A stretch of DNA of 18,514 nt from Bacteroidales bacterium UBA1800 (GCA_002319915.1 DCFQ01000028.1:1-18514); one strand, 5' to 3'; positions 7,686-15,028 are shown, counted from the stretch's first letter. Made by a program: numbers and translations. Notes: a model not told the origin generated them from the letters alone.

Positions 7686-8000
7686 ATGAAAAGATTCGCA
7701 TTCAAAATGAAGCTTAAACCCGGATTCAGGGATGAATACAGAAGAAGGCACGATGAGATCTGGCCTGAAATGGTGGAGATCCTGAAAAGGGAAGGGGTCG
7801 GGAACTTCTCGATCTTTTATGATGAGGAGACGGACATACTGTTTTCCTACCAGGAACAAACGGGGGATAATTCCTCGCAGGACCTGGGAGACAATGATGT
7901 CGTAAAGAAATGGTGGAAGTACATGGCTGACATAATGGATACTAATCCCGACAATTCCCCCGTTTCGACGGGACTAGAAGAGGTGTTTTTCCTGAAATGA
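7686..8000 (+). CDS. rhaM: L-rhamnose mutarotase
   Basis: The 104-residue product has the family's full length and motifs: RRHDEIWPEMVEILK with H22, FSIFYDEE, KKWWKYMADIMDTNPDNSP with W76-W77, and a C-terminal LEEVFFLK. H22 matches by position the active-site histidine of the E. coli enzyme. It interconverts the alpha and beta anomers of L-rhamnose and so feeds the isomerase. It lies in the operon between rhaT (10 bases upstream) and rhaA (46 bases downstream). The start at 7686 is chosen because the ATG triplets overlapping the rhaT stop (7675, 7678, 7681) run into a stop after four codons. Confidence 0.96.
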   Translation: MKRFAFKMKLKPGFRDEYRRRHDEIWPEMVEILKREGVGNFSIFYDEETDILFSYQEQTGDNSSQDLGDNDVVKKWWKYMADIMDTNPDNSPVSTGLEEVFFLK

Positions 8001-8037
8001 CCTGCATGCAGGCACAAATAGTTATATCGCAAACTAT
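8001..8037. promoter_or_regulatory. Perfect palindrome and small hairpin between rhaM and rhaA
   Basis: CCTGCATGCAGG (8001-8012) starts directly after the rhaM stop codon and is a perfect 12-base palindrome. A second small stem, ATAGTT (8018-8023) with AACTAT (8032-8037), lies just before the rhaA ATG. Such structures could be an operator, or could stabilise or process the operon mRNA. Neither is followed by a T tract, so a terminator is unlikely. Confidence 0.35.
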
Positions 8038-8046
8038 CAGACAATT

Positions 8047-9312
8047 ATGAAAAAAGATCTTATAAAGAAATCGTACCAGCTGGCAAAGGAGCAATATGGT
8101 GCGATCGGGGTCGATACCGACAAGGTAATCTCCCGGATGGATGATATCGTTATCAGCCTTCACTGCTGGCAAACCGACGATGTCGGCGGATTCGAAAGGG
8201 AAGGCGCTGAACTCGGCGGCGGAGGCATACAGGCAACCGGGAACTTTCCAGGGAAGGCCAGGAGCATCGCCCAGATGAGGGACGATCTCGATAAGGTCTT
8301 GTCGCTGGTGCCCGGCAGGCAGCGGCTCAATCTCCATGCAATCTACGGGGAATTCGGAGGGCAGAAGGTTGACCGCGACCAGATCGAGCCAAAACATTAC
8401 CAGGGCTGGATCGACTGGGCAAAGAAAAGGAATATGGGCCTCGATTTCAACTGCACCTGTTTTTCCCATCCACTTGCCGATGATGGCTTCACGCTTTCGA
8501 GCAAGAACCCGAAAGTCAGAAAATTCTGGGTCGAACACACAAAAAGGTGCCGGGCAATTGCCGCCGAGATGGGCAAGCAGCTGGGGACCCCTGCCGTTCA
8601 TAATATATGGATACCTGACGGTTCCAAAGATGTGGCTGTCGACAGGATTGCCCTCCGGAAGCTTCTCCGGAAATCCCTTGACGAAATATTCTCCGTGAAG
8701 TATCCGAAAAAATACCTCAAAGATTCAGTTGAGAGCAAGCTTTTCGGCATCGGTTCTGAGGCAATGGTGGTCGGATCGCATGACTTCTACATGGGATATG
8801 CCGTAAAGAACAACACCATGATCACCCTCGACAACGGCCACTTTCATCCGACCGAGCAGGTGGGCGACAAGATCTCATCCATTCTCCTTTTCATTGACGA
8901 GATACTGCTTCACCTTACCCGCGGGGTGCGGTGGGACAGCGACCACGTTCTTACTTTCAATGATGACCTGCAGCTGATTGCCCAGGAGATTGTCCGTGCC
9001 AGAGCCCTTGAAAGGGTAAATATCGGGCTCGATTTCTTTGATGCCAGCCTCAACAGGATCGGCGCATATGTGATCGGGACAAGAGCAGCCCAGATCGCCT
9101 TCATGTATGCCCTACTCGAACCTCATGACACCCTGGTCGGTTTTGAGGAAAACGGAAAGACCTTTGAAAGGCTATCTTTCCTCGAACTGCTGAAGACGAT
9201 GCCTTTCGGAGCCGTGTGGGATTATTACTGCCTTGTCAATGATGTTCCCGCCGGAAAGGATTATATTGATGAGATCGGAAAATACGAGAAAAAGGTCCTT
9301 GCTAAAAGATGA
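8047..9312 (+). CDS. rhaA: L-rhamnose isomerase
   Basis: The 421-residue protein converts L-rhamnose to L-rhamnulose (EC 5.3.1.14) in the cytosol. It belongs to the E. coli-type enzyme (419 residues) and not to the shorter Pseudomonas-type. Start motifs include ISLHCWQTDDVGGFE, and LNLHAIYGEF follows at about residue 94. The metal and catalytic residues known from E. coli line up with a constant offset of five: E229, D262 and H265 (LDNGHFHPTE), H289, D297 and D299 (RWDSDH), and D329 (GLDFFDAS). All are conserved, so the enzyme should be active. It lies third in the operon after rhaT and rhaM, 104 bases before the kinase. No strong Shine-Dalgarno precedes the ATG. Confidence 0.97.
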   Translation: MKKDLIKKSYQLAKEQYGAIGVDTDKVISRMDDIVISLHCWQTDDVGGFEREGAELGGGGIQATGNFPGKARSIAQMRDDLDKVLSLVPGRQRLNLHAIYGEFGGQKVDRDQIEPKHYQGWIDWAKKRNMGLDFNCTCFSHPLADDGFTLSSKNPKVRKFWVEHTKRCRAIAAEMGKQLGTPAVHNIWIPDGSKDVAVDRIALRKLLRKSLDEIFSVKYPKKYLKDSVESKLFGIGSEAMVVGSHDFYMGYAVKNNTMITLDNGHFHPTEQVGDKISSILLFIDEILLHLTRGVRWDSDHVLTFNDDLQLIAQEIVRARALERVNIGLDFFDASLNRIGAYVIGTRAAQIAFMYALLEPHDTLVGFEENGKTFERLSFLELLKTMPFGAVWDYYCLVNDVPAGKDYIDEIGKYEKKVLAKR

Positions 9313-9401
9313 CCATTGCAGCAGATGGAAACCACTTTATTTTTGTTTATGACTGGGGGGAGAACGGAAATCAATTTTCCGGAATGGAATATCGCTGGTA
9401 A
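9309..9401 (+). CDS. Possible 30-codon small reading frame overlapping the end of rhaA
   Basis: An ATG at 9309 overlaps the rhaA stop as ATGA, the usual layout for translational coupling. The frame runs 30 codons to a TAA at 9401 and fills most of the 104-base rhaA-kinase gap. The product is rich in aromatic residues and Gly/Asn (FIFVYDWGENGNQF in the middle) and has no recognised family, signal or membrane segment. It could equally be chance. Only conservation in relatives would decide. Confidence 0.2.
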   Translation: MTIAADGNHFIFVYDWGENGNQFSGMEYRW

Positions 9402-9416
9402 TGAGTTAATAAAGTC

Positions 9417-10784
9417 ATGAAAGAAAAAGTCATAGCGGTTTTCGACATAGGAAAAACGAATAAAAAGCTGGTCATTTTCGACTATAACCTGAGGCTTGTA
9501 TCAGAAGAGGAAATAAGATTCCCCGAGAAGCTCGATGACGACGGTTTTGAATGCGACAATATCGAAATGATAGAGGAGTGGCTCGTTAATTCGTTGAAAG
9601 AGCTCGCGCATTCAGACAAGTATGACCTTACCGCAGTGAACTTTGCCACGTACGGTGCGACGCTTGTTTATCTTGATGAACAAGGCAACAGGCTTACACC
9701 GGCATACAATTACCTCAAGCCAATCGATGACAATATCCCCGAGCGGATCTACAAACGATACGGGGGCCAGGACGAATTCTGCCGGAGGACCGCATCCCCG
9801 GCGCTGGGAATGCTGAACTCAGGCATTCAGATACTCTGGCTGAAACGGGCCAAGGCGCAGGTCTTTTCCAGGGTGAGGAATATCCTCCATCTGCCTCAAT
9901 ATGCCTCTTACCTCGTAACACGCAAAATATTCTCTGAACATACATCGATCGGCTGCCATACCGGCCTCTGGGATTTCGATGAGATGAAATATCATCCCTG
10001 GGTCAAAGACCAGTGCATCGACCTCCCCGAACCCATACCTGTCGACACCGTGACTGACATATTGATAGAAGGCAAGAATGTCAGGACAGGCATTGGGATC
10101 CACGACAGCTCTGCTTCACTGGCACCATATTTTGCAGGAAACAGGGGTAAGTTCATGCTGATTTCCACCGGCACCTGGTGCATCAGTATGAACCCCTTCA
10201 ATTCCGAGAAGTTGACTGTTGAACAGCTCGACAGGGACTGCCTTTGCTATATGAGCGTCACGAGGCAGCCGGTAAAGTCCTCCAGAATATTCCTCGGGAA
10301 CATGCATGAGAGGGGCGTAAAAATGCTGAACGAACATTTCAGGACCACTGACGGTTTTTTCCGGAATGTGAAATTCGACCAGGACTTCCTGGAGATGCTC
10401 TCAAAAAGATATAGCGGCGACAGGCGTGCCTTCTTTGAAAGCGGACCGGGTGCAAGGGAATTCCGCGACAGGATCGACCTTTTCGATTTCAAGTCCTTCG
10501 ACGAGGCTTATCATCAGTTCATGAGGGAACTCACCGAACTGGCCATCGAATCGATAAGGCTCATCATTCCTTCGAAGGACGACACTGAGAATATTTTCAT
10601 AACCGGCGGCTTTGCAAAGAACAGGATATTCCTGAAGCTAATGGCCAGGGCCTTCCCTGACAAGAAAGTCTACACTTCCGTGATAAACAACGCTACTGCG
10701 CTTGGAGCAGCACTCGTAATCATGGAGTCGGTGGCAACCGTTCCGGGGGACCTAAACCTCGGACTTACAGAGTGCCCTGCCTGA
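9417..10784 (+). CDS. FGGY-family sugar kinase, probable L-rhamnulose kinase
   Basis: The 455-residue protein is an FGGY kinase with the ASKHA fold. It has a phosphate-1 loop DIGKTNKK (10-17), a phosphate-2 loop STGTW (250-254), a predicted catalytic aspartate D230 in GIHDSSAS, and an adenosine motif ITGGFAKN (395-402) followed by NNATALGAA. By context after rhaT-rhaM-rhaA it should make L-rhamnulose 1-phosphate from ATP and rhamnulose. It differs from classic RhaB, whose loop reads roughly DLGASSGR and which is about 30 residues longer. It therefore looks like a different FGGY subgroup in the rhamnulokinase position. Fuculose or another deoxyketose is the alternative substrate. It is the last recognisable gene of the operon. 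No aldolase follows. Confidence 0.85.
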   Translation: MKEKVIAVFDIGKTNKKLVIFDYNLRLVSEEEIRFPEKLDDDGFECDNIEMIEEWLVNSLKELAHSDKYDLTAVNFATYGATLVYLDEQGNRLTPAYNYLKPIDDNIPERIYKRYGGQDEFCRRTASPALGMLNSGIQILWLKRAKAQVFSRVRNILHLPQYASYLVTRKIFSEHTSIGCHTGLWDFDEMKYHPWVKDQCIDLPEPIPVDTVTDILIEGKNVRTGIGIHDSSASLAPYFAGNRGKFMLISTGTWCISMNPFNSEKLTVEQLDRDCLCYMSVTRQPVKSSRIFLGNMHERGVKMLNEHFRTTDGFFRNVKFDQDFLEMLSKRYSGDRRAFFESGPGAREFRDRIDLFDFKSFDEAYHQFMRELTELAIESIRLIIPSKDDTENIFITGGFAKNRIFLKLMARAFPDKKVYTSVINNATALGAALVIMESVATVPGDLNLGLTECPA

Positions 10785-11050
10785 GGAGTATGCTGTCAAT
10801 AACCTGCCCCTGTTCCAAATCCTGCTTTAGGGTATTGAATGAAGAACCTGTATTCAGACTCAAAAGCCGGACATGGGGGCACAGGTTAAGCTGCCGGGTT
10901 TTACGACTGACAGGCAATTTGATGAAGGCATTTACGTTTATTGTTTTTAAGGAAAATTTGTTAAAAGGCAGTGCAGCCTGATCGTGGAGGAATATGTAAT
11001 TTTGATCCTGAATAAGCTATGGAAACGTTAACCTTCAATCCTAAACCATT
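10785..11050 (+). other. Intergenic region after the kinase, with a weak hairpin
   Basis: This stretch separates the rhamnose operon from the VTC operon. AAAAGCCGG (10862-10870) can pair, with one mismatch, with CCGGGTTTT (10894-10902), a weak terminator-like stem ending in a short T run. The downstream part holds the promoter candidate listed separately. An overlapping 69-codon frame (10772-10981) has odd composition and no family, and is not called. Confidence 0.3.
10997..11004 (+). promoter_or_regulatory. Candidate promoter -7 box for the VTC operon
   Basis: TAATTTTG matches the Bacteroidota TAnnTTTG -7 consensus exactly and sits 46 bases before the ATG at 11051. No good TTTG -33 box lies 19-21 bases upstream, so it is supported only by one element and by its position before a four-gene operon. 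Confidence 0.35.
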
Positions 11051-11458
11051 ATGAAAACCATTAAGACTTTTTTCCCGGTTTTTCTTCTGGTATGCATCGC
11101 TTTGACGGCAAATGCACAACAGGGAGGAATTCAAAACAAGATCAAGACAATTACGGTTTATCAGGAGAAGTTTGAACCTCTGACCAACAGGAAATACAAG
11201 GAGCTTGAGCAGAGCTTTGATGAACGCGGCAACCTTATCGAAGAGATCAATTACAAAGCGGGTAAGGTGAAAAGACACTTCAGGTATGAATATGACGGTG
11301 ATAATAACAAGACCAGGGAACAAAAGATTGACGCTGCCGGGAAAGTGGTTGAAACGTCAGAATACAAATATGCCAGCGGACTGAGGATTGAGAAGATAAT
11401 CTATGGTCCGGACAACAAGCCCAAATCGAAAAAGACTTATCAATATGCCCTTTATTGA
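11051..11458 (+). CDS. Small secreted YD-repeat-like protein
   Basis: The 135-residue product begins with a clear signal peptide (residues 1-23, ending NAQ) and is therefore exported. The mature part carries about three short degenerate repeats of the Rhs/YD type: FDERGNLIEEINY (57-69), YEYDGDNNKTREQKIDAAGK (79-98), then an EYKY...KKTYQY segment near the end. Such repeats form beta-hairpins in larger toxins and in Bacteroidota surface proteins, but this protein is far too short to be an Rhs toxin. It has no lipobox and no membrane anchor. It is followed after 6 bases by the VTC-domain gene and is probably co-transcribed with it. A periplasmic or surface accessory role for that operon is an inference from position. 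No enzymatic residues are recognised. Confidence 0.7.
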   Translation: MKTIKTFFPVFLLVCIALTANAQQGGIQNKIKTITVYQEKFEPLTNRKYKELEQSFDERGNLIEEINYKAGKVKRHFRYEYDGDNNKTREQKIDAAGKVVETSEYKYASGLRIEKIIYGPDNKPKSKKTYQYALY

Positions 11459-11464
11459 CCGGCT

Positions 11465-12244
11465 ATGACAAAGGATGTTGCCGCCTTACTTGAAGATTAC
11501 AGCTGCGTGGGCCTGTACGACCTTGACAATGTAAAGCTGATGAACAGGATCGATACGAAATTTATCTTTCCCATTGCCCGGCTTGCAGACCTGCTGGAAA
11601 TCATGAAAGGTCAGTACAGGGTCCTCGAGATCAATGGAGAAAGGATCCTCGGGTACAACACGACATATTTTGATACGGCCGACTACCTATTTTTCAACCA
11701 GCATGTTACGGGAAGGCCCGAAAGGAACAAGGTAAGGGTTAGGTACTACCTGTCGACTGCCACGACCTACCTGGAAGTAAAAAGAAGGACCAGGAAGAAC
11801 CGGACCATAAAATGGAGGATTGAACAGGAGTCTCCCGGCCTGACTTTAGACGGGAGGGCTCTGGAATTCCTATCGGGTTATGTTCCCGATGTTGCCGCTA
11901 TACTCATTCCCGCTCTGCATAATGATTTCCGGAGGATCACATTTGCCGGGTGCAGCTTCCAGGAGCGGGTGACGATAGATATCGATCTCAAATTCAGGGG
12001 AACAGATGGTGAACAATCTGATATCCCATTCCTTACGATTGCCGAGTTGAAAAGTGACGGGCCCGCCTCAAGATCAAATTTCGGAAAACTGATCAGGCAA
12101 CTCTCCGTCAAGTCATCGGGCTTCAGCAAATACTGCCTCGGAGATGCCTTGCTCTATGATATACCAAAGAAAAATGTCCTCAAATCAAAATTAATTCTGC
12201 TAAATAAACTGGAAAATGATTTTAAGTCTTCTCTCAATGCCTGA
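11465..12244 (+). CDS. VTC-domain protein, polyphosphate polymerase-type
   Basis: The 259-residue soluble protein is a VTC domain of the triphosphate tunnel fold. The tunnel is lined by alternating charged residues, visible here as NRIDTKF (27-33), YFDT (68-71), NKVRVRYY (88-95), LEVKRR (103-108), ERVTIDIDLKFR (167-178), AELKS (193-197) and a final SSGFSKYCLG (217-226). In yeast Vtc4 this domain makes polyphosphate from ATP. Other tunnel-fold enzymes are triphosphatases, so the reaction is not certain. No membrane segment is present, so it should act in the cytosol, perhaps at the membrane through its partner. The next gene (DUF4956) overlaps its end, a pairing I recall as common in bacteria. 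The start at 11465 gives a normal N-terminus. Confidence 0.9.
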   Translation: MTKDVAALLEDYSCVGLYDLDNVKLMNRIDTKFIFPIARLADLLEIMKGQYRVLEINGERILGYNTTYFDTADYLFFNQHVTGRPERNKVRVRYYLSTATTYLEVKRRTRKNRTIKWRIEQESPGLTLDGRALEFLSGYVPDVAAILIPALHNDFRRITFAGCSFQERVTIDIDLKFRGTDGEQSDIPFLTIAELKSDGPASRSNFGKLIRQLSVKSSGFSKYCLGDALLYDIPKKNVLKSKLILLNKLENDFKSSLNA

Positions 12245-12917
12245 CAAGATAAACATAGCCGGATTTGATATAATCGATCTTCCGGGATTCCTGGAATTCA
12301 TGCTGAGATTCTTTCTGAATCTCGGGGTCATAATGATCCTTGTCCGCTGGCTCTATTATTCAGGAACCAAGCGCAAGGATTATCTCTTCACATACGTCCT
12401 TATCTCCAGCCTTGTATTCCTGCTATGCTACCTGCTCGAAAGCGTAAAGCTGCAGATTGGCTTTGCACTGGGTCTCTTTGCGATCTTCGGCATCATCAGG
12501 TACAGGACAAATTCGATACCTATCAAGGAAATGACCTACCTGTTCCTTGTTATCGGGGTATCTGTCATCAACGCACTGACAAGCACAAAGACCAGCTTTG
12601 CAGACCTTATCTTCACAAACCTCGCAATAGTTTTCATAACCTACAGCCTTGAGAAGCTGTGGCTCCTAAAGAATGAATCATCAAAGCTGGTCATCTATGA
12701 AAAGATAGAGCTTATCAGGAAGGGGAGGTACGAGGAGCTTGTCAGGGATCTTGAAGAACGGACGGGCATTGAGAATATAAACCGGGTAGAAGTTGGAAAA
12801 ATAAATTTTCTCAGGGATACCTGCGAACTTACCATATTTTATTTTGAAAAAAAGCTTAACAGAACAGACTCTACCGAGAATTCAGAAAGTATAAATGATG
12901 ACGATGATGATGATTAG
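12216..12917 (+). CDS. DUF4956 integral membrane protein
   Basis: The 233-residue protein has four or five hydrophobic segments (about 28-46, 57-75, 81-93, 106-122, 127-145). The family hallmark GIIRYRTNSIPIKEMTYLF (92-110) is present, followed by a cytosolic-looking charged domain (about 150-215). The tail ends in six aspartates. Function is unknown. It overlaps the VTC gene, so it may anchor the VTC protein or carry its product across the inner membrane, by analogy with the transmembrane part of yeast VTC. That is inference. The start may instead be the ATG at 12237, which would shorten the overlap with the VTC gene to 8 bases and remove seven residues. The polyaspartate tail arises from a GAT-repeat tract that also supplies the next gene's start codons. 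Confidence 0.88.
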   Translation: MILSLLSMPDKINIAGFDIIDLPGFLEFMLRFFLNLGVIMILVRWLYYSGTKRKDYLFTYVLISSLVFLLCYLLESVKLQIGFALGLFAIFGIIRYRTNSIPIKEMTYLFLVIGVSVINALTSTKTSFADLIFTNLAIVFITYSLEKLWLLKNESSKLVIYEKIELIRKGRYEELVRDLEERTGIENINRVEVGKINFLRDTCELTIFYFEKKLNRTDSTENSESINDDDDDD

Positions 12918-13575
12918 AAGAACGATTCTGAGTGCGCTGCTGCTGCTTGCAGCAATGTCAGCCTTTTGCCAGGATGACTTTGGGATCTGGTACAATGTCT
13001 CCGCTGAGCATAAGCTGGTAAAGAAGCTCCAGCTAGATCTTTCCGGGAGCATCAGGACCTTTGACAATGCCGGGAAGATTGACGAAGCTTTCCTTGAGGG
13101 AGGGCTGACATTCAAAATTACAAAGTTCCTTGCCGTTGCCGGTGCCTACAGGTTTACCGATTCCCGCGAAAAGGACGGGACCTATCACGCAAGGCACAAA
13201 TGGTTTGCCGACATAAAGGGCGATGCCTCACTCGGGCGCCTTTCGGTCGCTGCAAGGTTCAGGTTCGAGAAACGCTACAAAACCTATTTCCTGGATGACA
13301 ATGATGATATCCCTGTTACAAATGGACGGGTCAAACTGAAAACATTGTACAACATCCGATCTTTCCCTGTAAATCCTTTTATATCAGCAGAGATCTTCGT
13401 TCCGATGTTCACCGACGCCAAAAGGGATATCGGGAAGGGCAGGTATATGGTCGGGGTGGAATATAATATTGCTAAACGCCATTCGGTCGATATTGCCTAC
13501 ATGTTCCAGCGTGATTATCTGCCGCATATCTCCGACATAAATGTCCTTTCCCTCGAATACAATTTAAAATTCTAG
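12895..13575 (+). CDS. DUF2490 outer-membrane beta-barrel protein
   Basis: The 226-residue product has a signal peptide (hydrophobic core about 11-22, ending AFCQ) and then alternating aromatic and polar strands typical of an outer-membrane barrel. DUF2490 features are the opening FGIWYNVSAEHKL, a middle RHKWFADI (100-107), RFRFEKRY (121-128) and NGRVKLKTLYNI (143-154). The chain ends with phenylalanine, the usual barrel assembly signal. Function of the family is unknown. It overlaps the DUF4956 gene by 23 bases and is the last gene of the operon, so the barrel may serve the same process. Five in-frame ATG codons (12895, 12898, 12904, 12907, 12910) could each serve as start. The last gives the most usual signal peptide. 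Confidence 0.85.
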   Translation: MMTMMMIRRTILSALLLLAAMSAFCQDDFGIWYNVSAEHKLVKKLQLDLSGSIRTFDNAGKIDEAFLEGGLTFKITKFLAVAGAYRFTDSREKDGTYHARHKWFADIKGDASLGRLSVAARFRFEKRYKTYFLDDNDDIPVTNGRVKLKTLYNIRSFPVNPFISAEIFVPMFTDAKRDIGKGRYMVGVEYNIAKRHSVDIAYMFQRDYLPHISDINVLSLEYNLKF

Positions 13576-13615
13576 GGTTCTTCCTGTTCAGTTTTCTGGC
13601 TTGGCTCCATTTTCT

Positions 13616-13623
13616 TATATTTG
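13616..13623 (+). promoter_or_regulatory. Candidate promoter -7 box for the beta-propeller gene
   Basis: TATATTTG matches the Bacteroidota TAnnTTTG -7 consensus exactly and lies 31 bases before the ATG at 13655, leaving a leader of about 25 bases. The -33 box is poor (TCTG at 17 bases spacing). The position suggests this gene is transcribed separately from the VTC operon. Confidence 0.45.
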
Positions 13624-13654
13624 GGGATAGTTACCGAATTATCCTTAAATAATT

Positions 13655-15010
13655 ATGAAAACACGTCTTGTCTCTTTTCTTTCTGTTATACTGGGTTTCA
13701 CACTGGTCTTTAACCTCCATAGCCAGGTCAGGCTTGAGAGGCAATGGACCGGTTATCGCGGCACACTTGCTGCGGGAGTGCTCGATAATGCCGGCCTTCC
13801 AGCTTCATTTGATTTCGCCGGGATGACCAATGTAAAGTGGAAGATAAAGATCCCGGGAATGGGCATCTCCAGCCCGGTGATATGGGGCGACAGGCTCTTT
13901 CTCACAACAGCCGTAAGCGAAGCGGACAAAGCCGGGTTCAAGCCAGGCCTCTATGGTGATGTCACTTCCGTGAACGACTCCTCTGTACATGAATGGAAAG
14001 TACTCTGCATCGACAGGAATACCGGCAAAACGATATGGGAAAAGACCTCCTTCAAGGGTATCCCAAAAGTAAAAAGGCATCCAAAATCGACTCATGCGAA
14101 TCCCTCAATGGCTACTGACGGGACTCATGCCGTGGCCTTTTTTGGGTCAGAAGGATTGTATTGCTACGATTTCGCCGGTAAGCTGCTATGGAAGAAAGAC
14201 CTTGGGAAGCTGGAAGCTGCGTTTTTCATGATGAAGAATGCCGAGTGGGAATTTGCCAGCTCCCCAATTATTTATAACGGATCGGTCATCATCCAGTGTG
14301 ATGTGCTGGGCGATTCCTTCATAGCTTCCTATGATGTAAAGACCGGAAAGGAAAACTGGAAGACGAAGAGGGACGATTATCCCGCCTGGAGCACACCCAA
14401 TATTTATAATGATGGCGGAAAAACCTGCATAGTCGTTAACGGATTTAAGCACATGGGCGGATATGATTTCAATACCGGCACGGAGATATGGAGGATGTCG
14501 GGAGGAGGTGATATCCCCATTCCAACGCCAATAATAGGCGACGACCTGATCTACCTGAACAGCGCCCACGGAAAGCTTTCACCGATAATTGCCGTCAGGA
14601 AGGGCGCAACAGGCGACATTTCGCTTGGCGAAAAAGAAACTTCAAATAATTATGTCCGGTGGAGCCAGCTAAGGGGAGGATCCTATATCCAAACCCTGCT
14701 TCTTTACCATAACCGGCTTTACAACCTTGTCTGGAATGGTTTTGTAAATTGCCTCGACCCATTGACAGGGAAGGAAATTTACAGTGCCAAGCTTGGCAAA
14801 TCGTCGAGTTTCATCGCCTCGCCGGTAGCCTCCGACGGAAAAATATACATTGTCGATGAACTGGGGACCGTTTATGTGATTCAGGATGGGGACACGTTCA
14901 GGCAGCTCGCCGAAATACCCATGAACGACATATGCATGACCGCACCTGCCATTGCTGATGGCGCAATCTATTTCAGGACACAAAACTACCTGTTCTGCGT
15001 GGGAAAATGA
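13655..15010 (+). CDS. Secreted PQQ-like beta-propeller repeat protein
   Basis: The 451-residue protein has a signal peptide (residues 1-24, ending HSQ) and is exported. It carries blade repeats of the PQQ/WD-like type with D-x-x-x-G-K-x-x-W signatures: NTGKTIWEK (122-130), AGKLLWKK (174-181), TGKENWKT (230-237), TGTEIWRM (274-281) and TGKEIYSA (371-378). Each follows a strand pair such as SSPIIYNGSVIIQCD. About seven blades fit the length. The residues that bind PQQ and calcium in quinoprotein dehydrogenases were not recognised, so it is more likely a binding scaffold than a dehydrogenase. BamB-like proteins share this fold, but BamB is a lipoprotein and this has no lipobox. The neighbours give no clear role. 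A 15-base gap separates it from the convergent permease gene. Confidence 0.88.
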   Translation: MKTRLVSFLSVILGFTLVFNLHSQVRLERQWTGYRGTLAAGVLDNAGLPASFDFAGMTNVKWKIKIPGMGISSPVIWGDRLFLTTAVSEADKAGFKPGLYGDVTSVNDSSVHEWKVLCIDRNTGKTIWEKTSFKGIPKVKRHPKSTHANPSMATDGTHAVAFFGSEGLYCYDFAGKLLWKKDLGKLEAAFFMMKNAEWEFASSPIIYNGSVIIQCDVLGDSFIASYDVKTGKENWKTKRDDYPAWSTPNIYNDGGKTCIVVNGFKHMGGYDFNTGTEIWRMSGGGDIPIPTPIIGDDLIYLNSAHGKLSPIIAVRKGATGDISLGEKETSNNYVRWSQLRGGSYIQTLLLYHNRLYNLVWNGFVNCLDPLTGKEIYSAKLGKSSSFIASPVASDGKIYIVDELGTVYVIQDGDTFRQLAEIPMNDICMTAPAIADGAIYFRTQNYLFCVGK

Positions 15011-15011
15011 G

Positions 15012-15028
15012 TGAGGATTTCCGCCTCA
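15012..15028. terminator. Small hairpin at the convergent gene junction
   Basis: TGAGG (15012-15016) pairs with CCTCA (15024-15028) across a 7-base loop in the gap between the beta-propeller gene and the convergent permease gene. It overlaps the permease stop codon. There is no T tract on either side, so intrinsic termination is doubtful. Confidence 0.2.

Noticed and set aside
7942..8601. 219-codon minus-strand frame across rhaM and rhaA
   Set aside because: It lies opposite two genes with full sets of catalytic residues, so it is a shadow frame.
10772..10981. 69-codon plus-strand frame after the kinase
   Set aside because: It starts inside the kinase gene, has erratic Cys/Arg-rich composition, no ribosome binding site and no recognised family.
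11051..11458. Rhs-type toxin fragment
   Set aside because: The protein is complete with its own signal peptide, is only 135 residues long and has no toxin domain or core-repeat region.
13655..15010. PQQ-dependent dehydrogenase
   Set aside because: Only the propeller repeats are present. No cofactor or calcium-binding residues of quinoprotein dehydrogenases were recognised, and the length is short for one.
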